A stretch of 64,000 bases of DNA from Paulownia fortunei (lineage: Eukaryota > Streptophyta > Magnoliopsida > Lamiales > Paulowniaceae), in contig CM033117.1 in the NCBI GenBank assembly GCA_019321725.1, forward strand, positions 1 through 64,000. The letters are read 5' to 3'. The notes below the pieces were generated by a model that searched no databases, had not been told where the DNA came from, and worked only from the letters and a program-made list of their open reading frames with translations. Of the stretch, positions 1-16,900 are shown one piece after another. The position numbers were made by a program, and so were the translations under genes. How positions within the stretch are numbered: position 1 is the first letter of the stretch; each line of letters opens with the position of its first letter.

Positions 1-237
1 ATGTTGGTTAACAGCTGCCAAATATCGCTATCCCTTGCATGAAATGAATGCCTGAATAATACTCTAATGACAAGGGGTTTAGTGTTGACAGTTTGGTAAA
101 TCAAACATTAGTTTGACTCTCTTACCTTCAATTCATTTTCAAGAAATACAAGACCAACAAATATCCCAACATCATTTCCGAAATATATAATCTTGGAGAA
201 CGGTGCATATTATAATGTTTAAAGACGCACAGCACTT
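1..237. other. Left-edge non-coding sequence
   Basis: No coding signal is seen. If the exon proposed at 250-480 is real, this stretch would be the end of its preceding intron: it closes with a pyrimidine-rich tract and TTTTGCAG. Confidence 0.3.
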
Positions 238-249
238 GTGATTGTTTTG

Positions 250-480
250 CAGGAAGCAAACATCCTTTCCTCCAGCCAGATATGTGACGGCCCATTTCAA
301 GTTAATAGCAATTTGAATGGTCAACTGAGCAAATCAAAAGGAAAAACATCTCCAAATGATACAATTTTGGATCAATATTTTGCTGGCTGCGGCAGCTTGG
401 GGGGTTACAAGTATGAAAAGAAACACAAACATGTATTAGCTCCGAGCAATCTAGAGGTAGCTGAAGACCGTTTACTTTGA
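250..480 (+). CDS. Possible 3'-terminal exon of an unrecognised gene (partial)
   Basis: An open frame of about 77 codons starts right after an acceptor-like pyrimidine tract ending in TTTTGCAG and stops at TGA 478-480. The peptide is polar, with a Ser/Asn/Lys-rich start, a short Gly-rich patch (GCGSLGGY) and a basic KKHKH run. I do not recognise it. It would be the last exon of a plus-strand gene lying mostly to the left, converging on the minus-strand kinase gene. It could equally be a chance open frame in the kinase 3' flank. Confidence 0.3.
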   Translation, partial: QEANILSSSQICDGPFQVNSNLNGQLSKSKGKTSPNDTILDQYFAGCGSLGGYKYEKKHKHVLAPSNLEVAEDRLL

Positions 481-956
481 TCCACATTTTGGCAAATCTT
501 GAGAGCCACGAGAGAGTCTATAAATACTTACAGACCCAGGCCTGTGTAGCACATCATCTTCATATTATGCACAGTAAATTATATTCGTTAGATAAACTTG
601 GGATAAATTCACCTTAGCAGCAATTGTCAAACAAGAAAATTATTCTGAGTTATCAATATATCAGATACATATAAACAGTTCACTTTGCAAGTCCAAAAAC
701 TTAAAAAGTTTGTCAATATCCCTTCGGTGAGTCAGAGAAATGAGCCTCAGAGCAGCAACAATGAATTTCACCGGCTGCCAACCAGATTGTGCCTTACTAT
801 TGATCAAAATGGCAACATGTTAATACAGAAAGCAACTATCCACGATGTTGAGGGGGCAAGAAAATAAATGTAACTTCTGCATTAGAATGTTGAACCTTCA
901 CACTAAAATCAATATTAGATTTCAAAAAAATAAAATAAAATAAAATCTGAATCCAT
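481..956. other. 3' flank of the CDPK gene
   Basis: This lies downstream of the minus-strand kinase stop codon and probably holds its 3' untranslated region. An AATAAA motif on the minus strand overlaps the stop codon (about 956-961). A 60-codon plus-strand frame at 685-867 has no recognisable motif or clear splice context and is not called as a gene. Confidence 0.4.
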
Positions 957-6732
<5,776 letters not shown>

Positions 6733-8331
6733 GGTTATGGTTTTTTTGGCGGTGAATCTTGATTTGGCTCGAGGGTGAAGACGAGAGAAGAAGAAGTGAA
6801 AAATAAATAGAGACTTGACTTTTTCTCCTTTTCTTTTCTTTTTCTTGCAACCTGGTGTCTAGATTTTCTCTATCTAGATTCGCTCCATTTCTTTCCTGCT
6901 CTTCTTCTCTCTGTGTGCGCTCTGTTTGGCCGAAAAATACTGCTTTTGTTTCGTATAAATTTTGACTTTTCACATCCACCTCATTAAAATTTGACAAAAT
7001 ACTATCTTCTAATATTTTTAATTAAAGATTTTATTGACTTTTTTTTTTTTTGAAAAAAAATACTCTTAACCTAATATACATGGAACCGATCCATCACTTA
7101 TGAGAACATGGGTATTTTAGTTTTTAAACATTCTATAAAATCTTTGACCAAATATTTTTAGAAGGGAGCTTTTTTTCTAAAAATCTAAAATTTTCATGGA
7201 TGAAAATAATCCTCGTATAATTTATATAATCCGTGCTCAACAAAAAGTTATGCTTTAAAATTTAAATAGAACCTAAAATTTAAAATTCTAGTTAAATAAA
7301 TAATAATATCTACTCTATCTTGTCTATATGACTCTACTTAAAAGGAAAGAGTAGGAACAACATTACATCAGAATTATATGTAAAAGAAATTGGAAGTATG
7401 CTTTAAGCATTGGTGTTTTGCATGCTAAAAGAGTGCCAGAATGGGGGGTTTAGGTCCTTTAGGACAATATACAGGACAGTGGGAAATCTAGGAAATAAAA
7501 AAAAAACAAAGGGTTAAAGCAAGTATGAATGTATCTAGAATTGGTATTTTTTGTTTGCAAAGATCTCAGATACTTTATTTTATTAAGATAAAGAAAACAA
7601 GAGATGCAGTGCCCTCTTTTATTTTTTACTTTCTTATGCTACCTGACAAGAGAGAACCAATGGTATTATTATTCCTGTTAACAAAAAAAGGTGGCATCGC
7701 ATTTCTCGTTTTCACGAAAGTAACTTTAAAAATGTAACTATGTTTGTCTGTACGAAGCTGGCAGCGTCTCGACTCTCGTGTCACGGGACGACACCAAGAC
7801 AAAACATATATTCTGTTCTGTGGTATTGCTATGAAGTTTAAAATGGAAAGTATAAATAATATATGTGTTTTTTTTTGTTTTTTTATTTCAAAATAATAAT
7901 TAAGAATTTGTAATGTCATATTGTTATGTTAATTAAATAATAGTTCATAATGGTTTTTTTTTTAAATGATGTTCATGTTAAATGAATTTCTTTGTATCAT
8001 ATCCCGCTCTGTCTACCTTAAATTTAATTGCTCTTCAAAATTGAAGCCCAGCCCCAAACAAATGGGCCACACAGTTGGAATTTTGAAATGGTTTTCCCAA
8101 GCCCAAGCCTAGCCCTGCTAAAGTGTTAATGATATAGTAGTAAATATATATTCCAAGCAAATTACACTAATTTTGAATTGAAAAGGAGAGGAGAGAAAAT
8201 CATATGCATGTTGAGACTATAGAAAAAAAATCCAATGAATATTAGTATTACTATGCTAATAATATTCTCATTAACAATAACAATTTTTGGAAAAAACTTG
8301 TGAAAGAAAAAAATTTGTGGACAAGTAGTAC

Positions 8332-8490
8332 GATGCATTTGGTTTTGATCTTATTATTTTCAAATATAAAAAAATTTAAAAAGTTTTCAAATGTGAAAGC
8401 AGACCATAATGAAAAAGTCTCCGGAGATGTATTTGGCTTTGATCTTGTTATTTTCAAATAGATAAAGTTTAAAAGTCTTCAAATGTGAAA
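8332..8490. repeat. Two-copy direct repeat, period about 96 bp
   Basis: The units near 8332-8400 and 8428-8490 both read ATG(C/T)ATTTGG(T/C)TTTGATCTT, then TTATTTTCAAATA, and end in TTCAAATGTGAAAG. They differ by scattered substitutions and small indels, as expected of an old local duplication. Confidence 0.75.
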
Positions 8491-8679
8491 GTTTGGGAGA
8501 CATTGAAGAATACTAGTAATAAAAAGACTTTGCTTTTTTGTATTGTTTTTGGCATCCATCTCCTTAAGGTTTTCATTTTTGGCTTGAAGTTTGGACTGTT
8601 AAGAAATACCAAACATCTAATACTTTTTGATTAAATATTTTTTTGAATAAATTTTATCTAAAGATGGAAATACTCTTAA

Positions 8680-8682
<3 letters not shown>

Positions 8683-8719
<37 letters not shown>
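8683..8719. repeat. (AT)n microsatellite
   Basis: An uninterrupted TA dinucleotide run of about 37 bases in an AT-rich spacer. Confidence 0.95.
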
Positions 8720-8723
<4 letters not shown>

Positions 8724-9957
8724 ACAATCTATCATTTTTTAAGAATTAATTGAAGTTATTTTTTAAAATAAAAGGAACCAAAACTCAAAAGTTGAAACTA
8801 TCTTCAGTTGTAAATATATAATTTTGAAAACAAAATGAGGGACTAATATTTTAATTTGGCGTTACGTTTATGCGTGAGAGCTACTTTTAAAACTTAAAAA
8901 CTTTTTAATTGAATTGTTTGAGAAACAAAAAGTGAGACAAAATTAGATTTTACCCTCTTGAATAACCAAAGGAAATACACCAATTTTAATAAAAGAAAAC
9001 AATACATATTTAGTAATTAAAAAACTTAGCTTTTGAAATGCATTACTTTTTAAAAATAAGTAAAAAATCAAAATTAAAGTTTAAACCATATTCACTTACT
9101 AAAATAACAGTGCAGATTAACTTTATATGTTTAAACTAAATACATAAATTTGAAAATATTAAGCGAAATCATATTTTAAAATACATTATTTTGGTCTCAC
9201 TCATTTAATTTTCTTCAAAACAATTATGCCTTATGAAAAACAAGTACCGAGTAGTCTTTTGAAAGTGATGAAATTTTTTCTACAAAAGTATGAGAATAGG
9301 GGTAATTTAATTTTCAAATAAGATTTTGATAGAATCTTTGACCAAATGTGTTAGAGAGAGGTTTTTGCCAAAATAAATCCAAACTTCAAGTTTAATTGAT
9401 GCTAAAAGTCAAAATTTTGGGGAGGTAGATGCAAATACCCCTTTTTTTGCATTTAACCAACAAGAAGTTTGGAAATTTGATTTTTTGCCTTTAAGAAGTC
9501 ACTCTCATTGCCAATAATAATATTGGAACCATACATTTAACTAGTAGTTTTGACTAAAGAATTGTAGCCCAGGCATGCTCATGGCTAGGATTATCTAGCC
9601 AAAGATGTTTCAGAAAATTTGTAAAGTTCAACACTTAAATTCTACCACAAGTGATAATTCGCTTGCCAATTGACTCATCAGATTGTATGGATCTGTCCAT
9701 TCTATAAATCACAAAGATCACTGTAAGAATTGGGAGCTTCCAGTTCTATTACAAGCAAACTATATGGCGGTAAACTGAAATTATTTACTAACACAGAATT
9801 ATATTGTTAGCTTATGATGGCAGCTAAGTAAAATATACGGGGTTAATTGGACTTGTATAGCTTAAAGGTTATCTCATGCTCCTGCAGTCCTATTAGTCTA
9901 TCTGGCTATCCATCCTCCAGCTCAAGTTCTTTTCTTGAAGGTATATACCGCACTAAA

Positions 9958-11795
9958 ATGGCAGAGAAAAGCAAGATTTTGGTCATTGGAGCAACAGGTT
10001 ACATTGGAAAATTGTCGAGGCAAGTGCAAGACTTGAGCACCCAACCTTTGCATTGATCAGGGAAAGCACAGCCTCAAATCCTGACAAGTCCAAACTCATA
10101 GAAAACTTCAAGGCCTTAAATGTACTATAGTTTATGTAGGTGAATTGGGATTGGGATTGGGATTGAAATTGGATTGTATGTCTGTCTCCTTCTCTCTCTC
10201 GTTCTCTACCTCTTTCTTGTTCAAATTTTGTATGCAACTAGCCAACTATTATTCCTGATTTTTTGAGTTTCTGATTACAAGGGAGATATCTACAATCATG
10301 AAAGCTTGGTTAACGCAATTAAACAAGTTGATGTGGTGATCTCTGCTGTTGGGGGAAGAGAGCTGGCTGATCAGGTGAATATCATTGCAGCCATCGAAGA
10401 AGCTGGAAGCTGGAACTGTCAAGGCAAGTTATTATACTTGATCGATTTTCACACAATATCTTCAATTCCTTTTGCCCCTTGCAAGTCTGTCAATGAGATG
10501 TTACATATCAAGGATGTGTCGAAAATTTGTAGAAATTCCTGCCCTCGGAATTTGGTTGTGACATGGATCGTGTAGAAGCAGTCGAGCCAGCAGCAAGCTT
10601 ATTTGCAGAGAAGGCTAAAATCCGCAGGATACTTGAGTCAGAAGGAATTCCCTTCACTTATGTGGTTTCCAATGGATTTGCTGGCTACTTCCTGCCTACC
10701 TTAGGACAATTAAATGCCACACAGCCTCCCAAAGACAAGGTTCTCATTTTAGGGGATGGCAACCCAAAAGGTAATATTACGTTGAGCATGAAGTCTAATT
10801 AATTCGACTCCTGTTTTATTTGTTTTTTTCATAGAGTCATCCAATGAGTTAAATTATATACATGGATGTTGTTTTTGATTGTTTGGTTAATTGCTTGTAT
10901 TTCTGGGGAACTAGCAATTTTTGTGGAGGAAGAAGATATAGCAGTGTACACCGTCAAAGCAGTGGATGACCCGAGGACCTTGAACAAGATCCTTTACATG
11001 AGGCCTCCTGCTAATATTTTGTCTTTCAATGAGCTGGTCGCAATGTGGGAATTCAAGATTGGTAAATATCTTGAAAAGACACATATTTTAGAGGATGAGC
11101 TCCTCAAGAACATCCAAGGTAAGTGTCAATCAGTCTACTGCTCATGTTATTTCCAATTTTTTTCATCTCAATACTTGTCTTCATATTGATTATTGATATT
11201 GGTTACATCAAGATGCAGATTCATTCCGCTCAAACTGTGTTTAAAACTCCCTCAGATCAGCAATTTTATTACCTCACTCCATTTATGTGTTCTGGCTTGT
11301 AGTGAATATAACTTAAATAAGAAAACTCATAAAGAATGCTTATATATCTTGTAAGAAATGAAGACCGAACTATCAAAGCAACTCAAAGCACACAAAAAGT
11401 CTTATAGGTTCCAAGCTTTTAATTACAGTCAACAAGCATCCTGCAACCTCAAAGATGTTTTAAAATCATCTGAGAGAACGGAGCAAAGAAGATATCCAAG
11501 AAATTTTGGCGAATGCAAGAGTCCAGAAATGTTACAATGAATGCATCAGCTTCTTTCTTACAACCTCTCATAACATCTCCTTCCCTAGCCATGTTATATT
11601 GTTTGATATTGTTTGTTTTATTCTACAGATGCCCCAATGCCATTAAATGTGCTTTTGGCCATTTCTCACTCTGTGCTTGTGAAAGGGGCAGCTTTCAACT
11701 TTGAGATCGATGCTTCATCAGGTGTTGAGGCTACTGATCTCGATCCGGAGATCACATATACTACTGTGGATGAGTACCTCAATCAGTTCATCTAA
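9958..11795 (+). pseudogene. Isoflavone reductase-like / phenylcoumaran benzylic ether reductase (PCBER) pseudogene
   Basis: This is a relic of an NADPH-dependent reductase of the PIP family (pinoresinol-lariciresinol, isoflavone and phenylcoumaran reductases of lignan and isoflavonoid metabolism). Five exon-like blocks lie at 9958-10135, 10282-10423, 10533-10770, 10915-11118 and 11629-11795. The start MAEKSKILVIGATGYIG holds the NADPH-binding GxTGYIG. Later blocks give the SEFG segment, AEKAKIRRILESEGIPFTYV with the family's active-site Lys, the VDDPRTLNK segment and a proper C-terminus (TTVDEYLNQFI). Three lesions break the frame. About 4 nt are missing after GATGYIGK (near 10010). One nt is missing near 10122-10124 (before ACTATAGTTTAT). 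GCTGGAA is tandemly duplicated at 10402-10415. Exon 2 would end at a GC donor (AAG|GCAAGT). Blocks 3-5 join cleanly in frame. Sequencing error could explain one lesion but hardly all three. Confidence 0.85.
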
Positions 11796-13925
11796 GAATG
11801 TGGAAGTAAAGTCTGTACTAGGGATGCTAATGTCTGATGTATCTTGTTTAAACTTTGTTGCCAGAAAAATATGTACTTTCCATCAATTGAGAAAATATGT
11901 GTTTGAAATTTGGAGTGGTCTACTTGTTTTGTAACTGCATTACAAGAAATCTTATTTGAGATATATGATTCTACGCACCAGTATAGTTTATTCATATGAA
12001 TTTTATTTTTATTTTAATTGATCAGAAGAAATTATTAATACAGCATAAGATTTGGCATACCTCTGACATGGTACAAGAGAATCTGCATGAAACATGTGAA
12101 AACCAAAAGTTGATGAACCAAAATCTTGTAATTAAGCGCTCATAAATAAAATAATAAGCTAACAATTTATCTTTGTATGGGTTCCCTGCCAGCCATATTG
12201 TCAAAGCCTTCTCACTGAGAGATGAGCCATCATCTCTTTATTTTCATGTTTATGCGTAAAATTCAAAGGTCTCTCCAAGGCAAATTCCTCACCCTAAACT
12301 GATCACTCCATTCAGTTTCAGGAATTTAGGAGGAGTTCACATGTCTTCATTTCAGGTCACTCACAACAGATATCCCACCATTGCCAGGAAACTCAAGGTA
12401 TAAAATCCTCAAACTGAGTTGTTGGACTAAAGTATATGTTGTGTTGGTGAGATGTACAAGATCAATACTTCACTTTCGACAGCCACAAATTCTCAGATTA
12501 AAAAATTTACACAAATTTATAGTGTCTTCAACATAGAAATTTGCAGGGAACTACATACTTGAGATATGCTAGACATTAGCAAACAGTTATGTATTTGATT
12601 CATGCGATTACCAAGAATTTGCAAAGTCTGGACAAATATAACTTCTTCTTATACGAGAGTGTCAATATAGCTTGTGTTTTTTATAACTCATGGAAGATCA
12701 GTCTACCAATGCAATTCACATGCTGCTAAATGCCAAATCACAATGTTTATATAAGTGATTCTTTTTTTCTCACGTTTCAAATTTAGGATTGTATCTAGAG
12801 CTGCTAGTTCAGAGGAACTCGTGTTGCTAATCCGATCAAGTGGTTTAAGGTGGTCTTGTTCAAACTGCAGATACCTTACAAACTTCACATAATTACTTAA
12901 AAATCCATTAAGCATGTGTATTTCTTGATCATGTCCTGATAGGACTACCATTGTGCTCTCCACCCCTGCCTCTAACCGAGACGAAAGTTTGGCAGGCTGA
13001 AGGATTGGGCTCACCTCAGAACAAGTCTTAAGCTGTCAAAGAGACCGATAACAGGGCTCGGTTGAAAATACATCAGATGCTAATTGCCGGAAAATTGGAC
13101 CTGATTCTTATAAAATTACAATATGGAGGAGTACAATACAATTCCGAATCACTTTCAAAACCGGGGAATTTACATGGCCTAACCCCTACCTTGTTTTGGC
13201 AATTTTTTTGCCAAAAACAAGGAACAAAATTAAAAAAAAGTGTTAGTAGTAGTAAGAGGAAACCGGATGATTTTTTTATCTTTATTCACATACTTTACTA
13301 TGCTATAGCTAGAGCACCACTAATATTTAATTAAACTATAGACCTGACAACTTCTCCCTCCATTGTCTTGTCTTTGTACATCTTGTTAAATATTCCCTCC
13401 CTACAGCATCCAGGTATGCATTTGAAATCCCGAAGTTGGAGGTATCTTGTTTGGGGCCACGGACAAACAAAGGAAGCGACACGACTAAAGCCCCTTTCGA
13501 TTCGCCAGCCTTGGAAACTGCAGGATAAAAACAACCTGGGTTTGCATTGTTTGTGAAAAATAATTCTGTATCTAAGCTTGCATATGCGGTGTTTATACGT
13601 GCATTCATTGGTTGTAATCTTAGCTTTTGTGATCACATATCGCATCCACCGTCTTTACCGATGTTTCATCCTTGTAGGCATCGCTGTTCCAAATATAAAC
13701 ATCGACTATGCTCTCACCAGCAACCATTTCAAGAATTTGGATTCGTCATTCTGACAAAACTTACATCTCTCTTTCTCCTGTATATCTCAGCCTCCCCAAA
13801 CCATCATTGCCATTTCCCCTTTTACTTGAAGATTTTCTTAAAATACGAGTTAAGCTCATCAGGTTGAAAGAATATGCTTTGAAAAGTTTGGGTATCTAAA
13901 TCCTGTTGTTTCAAGGTAAGAACCG
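11796..13925. other. Intergenic, upstream of the RFC3-like gene
   Basis: The pseudogene 3' flank lies at the left. The right end should contain the promoter and 5' leader of the next gene. A minus-strand open frame at 12703-13014 has fairly protein-like composition but no recognised motif. A consensus donor-like CAAG|GTAAGA lies at about 13913-13921, just before the RFC3-like ATG. Confidence 0.5.
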
Positions 13926-16900
13926 ATGTTAAGAATGGAGAGCTCATTGAGGTACAACAGGAGAAGAAGTGGGTATGAGCCGTCAGATACAGAGACCGAT
14001 TGTCACGACAGTCCGAGGCGTGAGAAGAGACAGTCTGAGAATAACGGCTATGATCAAAGCAGGAGCAAGAGTCCTCTGAGTAGTGTGAACAGGCTGCGAT
14101 TACCAATGCTTGAAATGGATGCTCCCATGTCGACTCCTGCTCGAAGGAGACATAGCAAGTCCCCATATAAACAACGTGGAGAGAATGGTAATGTTCCTCC
14201 CCCACTACATAATTCTGATTTCCACAGAAATGTAAGCCCTCTTTCGCGTAGAACCTATTCTGATATTAGTAGAAATGCTAGTCCATTTTTGACGTCTGAA
14301 CGAAGGACTAATCCTGACGATAATAATAGTGGAAATGCTTGTCCATTCTCGCAATCTGAACGCAGGACTAATCCTGATAACAACATAGAAAATATCAGTC
14401 CCTTTTCAATATCTGAGCGCAGGACACATGTTTCTCCATTCAAAACTGCAGCAGAGGGCCATGGTTTGGATTATGGGCAGGCAAATCATGATGTGAGTAA
14501 GGGGAGAGAGAGGTCGAGTTACAGTAGGAGGGCAGCATCTGCTCCTAGAGCAAGGTTGAGAGAAAGAGGTCAACAGATCAGCTACAACAATAAATGGGGG
14601 CAGCAAAAAGAAGACAGGGCTCTCTCCCCTTTGCCTCAAGAGGAGAGGGATGTTTCTCATAAGCATGGCCCTTCAGTGGGTGAGATCAATGAAATGGTTG
14701 CAAATGCTAAAATTTCTAGAGGGTTGAATGGCCATGTTCCCAACTTTGACAGCATCGATTCCATTTCTCCAGGGGACATTTTCTTTTCACGGGACTATAA
14801 CGTCTTTCAGAATGTTGTCTTTCCAAAAAATGGTAGTACGGATCCAAGAACACATCTCCCGAAGCCACCAGGTTTTGCTGATGGAAATCATGGTTCTCAT
14901 CAGGGCAACAAGGTGAATGCGAGTTTCAATCCTAATACTCCGACAATGTCACAAACAACTACAAACTCTAGTTCTGCTGTAAGCAGGCAGAGTAGTAATA
15001 TAAGTGACTCTACTGGTAGGACAACTGCAAGTACAAGAAAATTCATAGCAAACAGACGAAAGAGCCAGTCAGATGCATGGTTTTCTTGCATCAAGAAAGG
15101 ATCTTGCAAGACGTCGCATAAATCTCCAGAAAAAGACAGGCCTTTTGATGAAGCTTCATTTATTGGGAAGGCAATTGTGGTTGAGAGCTTGAGACCACTT
15201 TGGGCTGATAAACATCAGCCTGCTTCATTGATCGGGTTCACTTGCCACAAGCAAGAAGCTCAGCTTCTCCAGCAACTTGTAAGTTCCTAACTAAATTCTC
15301 AATGAAAATGCTGGTCTCCTGTTTCTGTCTGGATAAATATTCTTTATGGCGGATAGGAGTATATGCCTGTTTAAATAGAAGCAAACCAATTCTCTTTCTA
15401 GTTAACTTATATGCTGAAACTTAGAGATTTAATTTTGTTAATTTATTTTGTTGATCTCTGCTTAGGCAACCAATGAGATCTTTCCGCACATCTTGTTGAA
15501 AGGACCGCCTGGTACTGGTAAGAAGGCACTGACAATGGCTCTTCTCCGTGAGATATATGGGGATCCTGTTTGGAATGTATGTTCTTTGTTACTAAATACA
15601 CAAACGTAGAACCATAAAGGTAAATTTGGATACTTAGCTGAAGCTTTTCTTTCTTTTGCAGGTATCTCATGACTTACGATACTTTCACGTTATGGTATGT
15701 TCAAATTTTGATGGATTTTTTTCATGCTTTTGTGTCTATGAACTGAAAATATAGGATAACTGAATGCTCACTAAACCACGTACTCACCAGAGCCATGCTC
15801 AAACCTTGTTCAGGTTTTTGCTTAATATTTAAACTTTCCTTACTTTGGAGTCTTAGTCAATGTTGGATATGGATGCAAGAAATTTATAGGTTACGCCTTT
15901 CATTTGAGGATAATTCAAATATATGAATACTGAAAGTAGCACGCAGGTAAAATTTTCAGCATATTACATCTGTGGTTCAACTCCAGGGATCCTGCTTTCA
16001 GTCTCCTTTTTTCTTCAAGATATACTTTGGTCTCCCCAGCTTTATAGCTTGATTTAGAATTCCTATTGGTTTTTGGACATCTCCCAATACCGACATTAAT
16101 GGCATATTCAGATATGAGACTGGGCTTTTTACGAAAGCCAAAAAATTTCAGTTTTTTATGTTGATTATCTAAGACGAAAAACACAATTTGTTTTTTTTAC
16201 TGTTTAATCAATTCTGCAATATTTAACAATTACAACAAAGGCAAGCATGAATAAGTGAATTTCATGGTTGTCAGTGCAAACATATATAGCAGGATCTTAT
16301 CTGATGTTGATATATGGATTTTCTACTGAATTGCTTTGATTAAAACCCTTCATTTTCTTACATCAATTATAGTAAATTTCTTCTTTCCAATTTAATTAAT
16401 TGCTCTATGGACAGGAATCGAGGCCCATGCAAGTAGTTGTTCCTGTAAGCTCAAGTCCTCACCATGTGGAACTCAATGTTTACTTAGAGCCTAAAGCAGC
16501 ATATGCATTAACAGCTTTAGTCAAGCAAATAAGCAGTGAGTATGCAGTCACCCCTGAAATCAGTGTAGCTCCCACGAAGGCAGATTATAAAGGTCCACCT
16601 CCTTATCATACTGATATTTTGATCCTACTCCCTTCTAACATTTCTTCTTGGAAGTTTATGAAGTAACAGATTTTGTGAATTGCAGTATTGGTTCTCTATG
16701 ATGTTGATAAAGCCGCAGAGAACTTACAGCACCTAATAAAATGGATCATGGACTGTTACTCAGATTCTTGCAAACTTATCCTTTGCTGTGAAGATGATGT
16801 AGATATCCTCGAATCAGTAAAGAGCCGCTGCAAAGTTATTAAGGTTGAAGCTCCTGTAACTCATGAAGTAAGTACGCCCAAAAATCTTTGTTATCCATTT

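Larger units (their letters stand above)
7001..9957. other. Intergenic, AT-rich, between CDPK and PCBER pseudogene
   Basis: The CDPK 5' leader and promoter lie at the left. The rest is AT-rich with an (AT)n tract, a local duplication near 8.33-8.49 kb and two diverged copies of a short shared segment (near 7.13 and 9.31 kb). No gene is supported here. Confidence 0.6.

Noticed and set aside
13330..13645. Overlapping plus- and minus-strand frames of 60-104 codons upstream of the RFC3-like gene
   Set aside because: They fall in the expected promoter or leader, conflict with one another and show no recognised motif.
13913..13925. CAAG|GTAAGA just before the RFC3-like ATG as a 5' leader intron donor
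   Set aside because: If used, it would remove the called ATG, and no plausible nearby acceptor before the second ATG (13935) leaves an intron of normal length; left as a note only.
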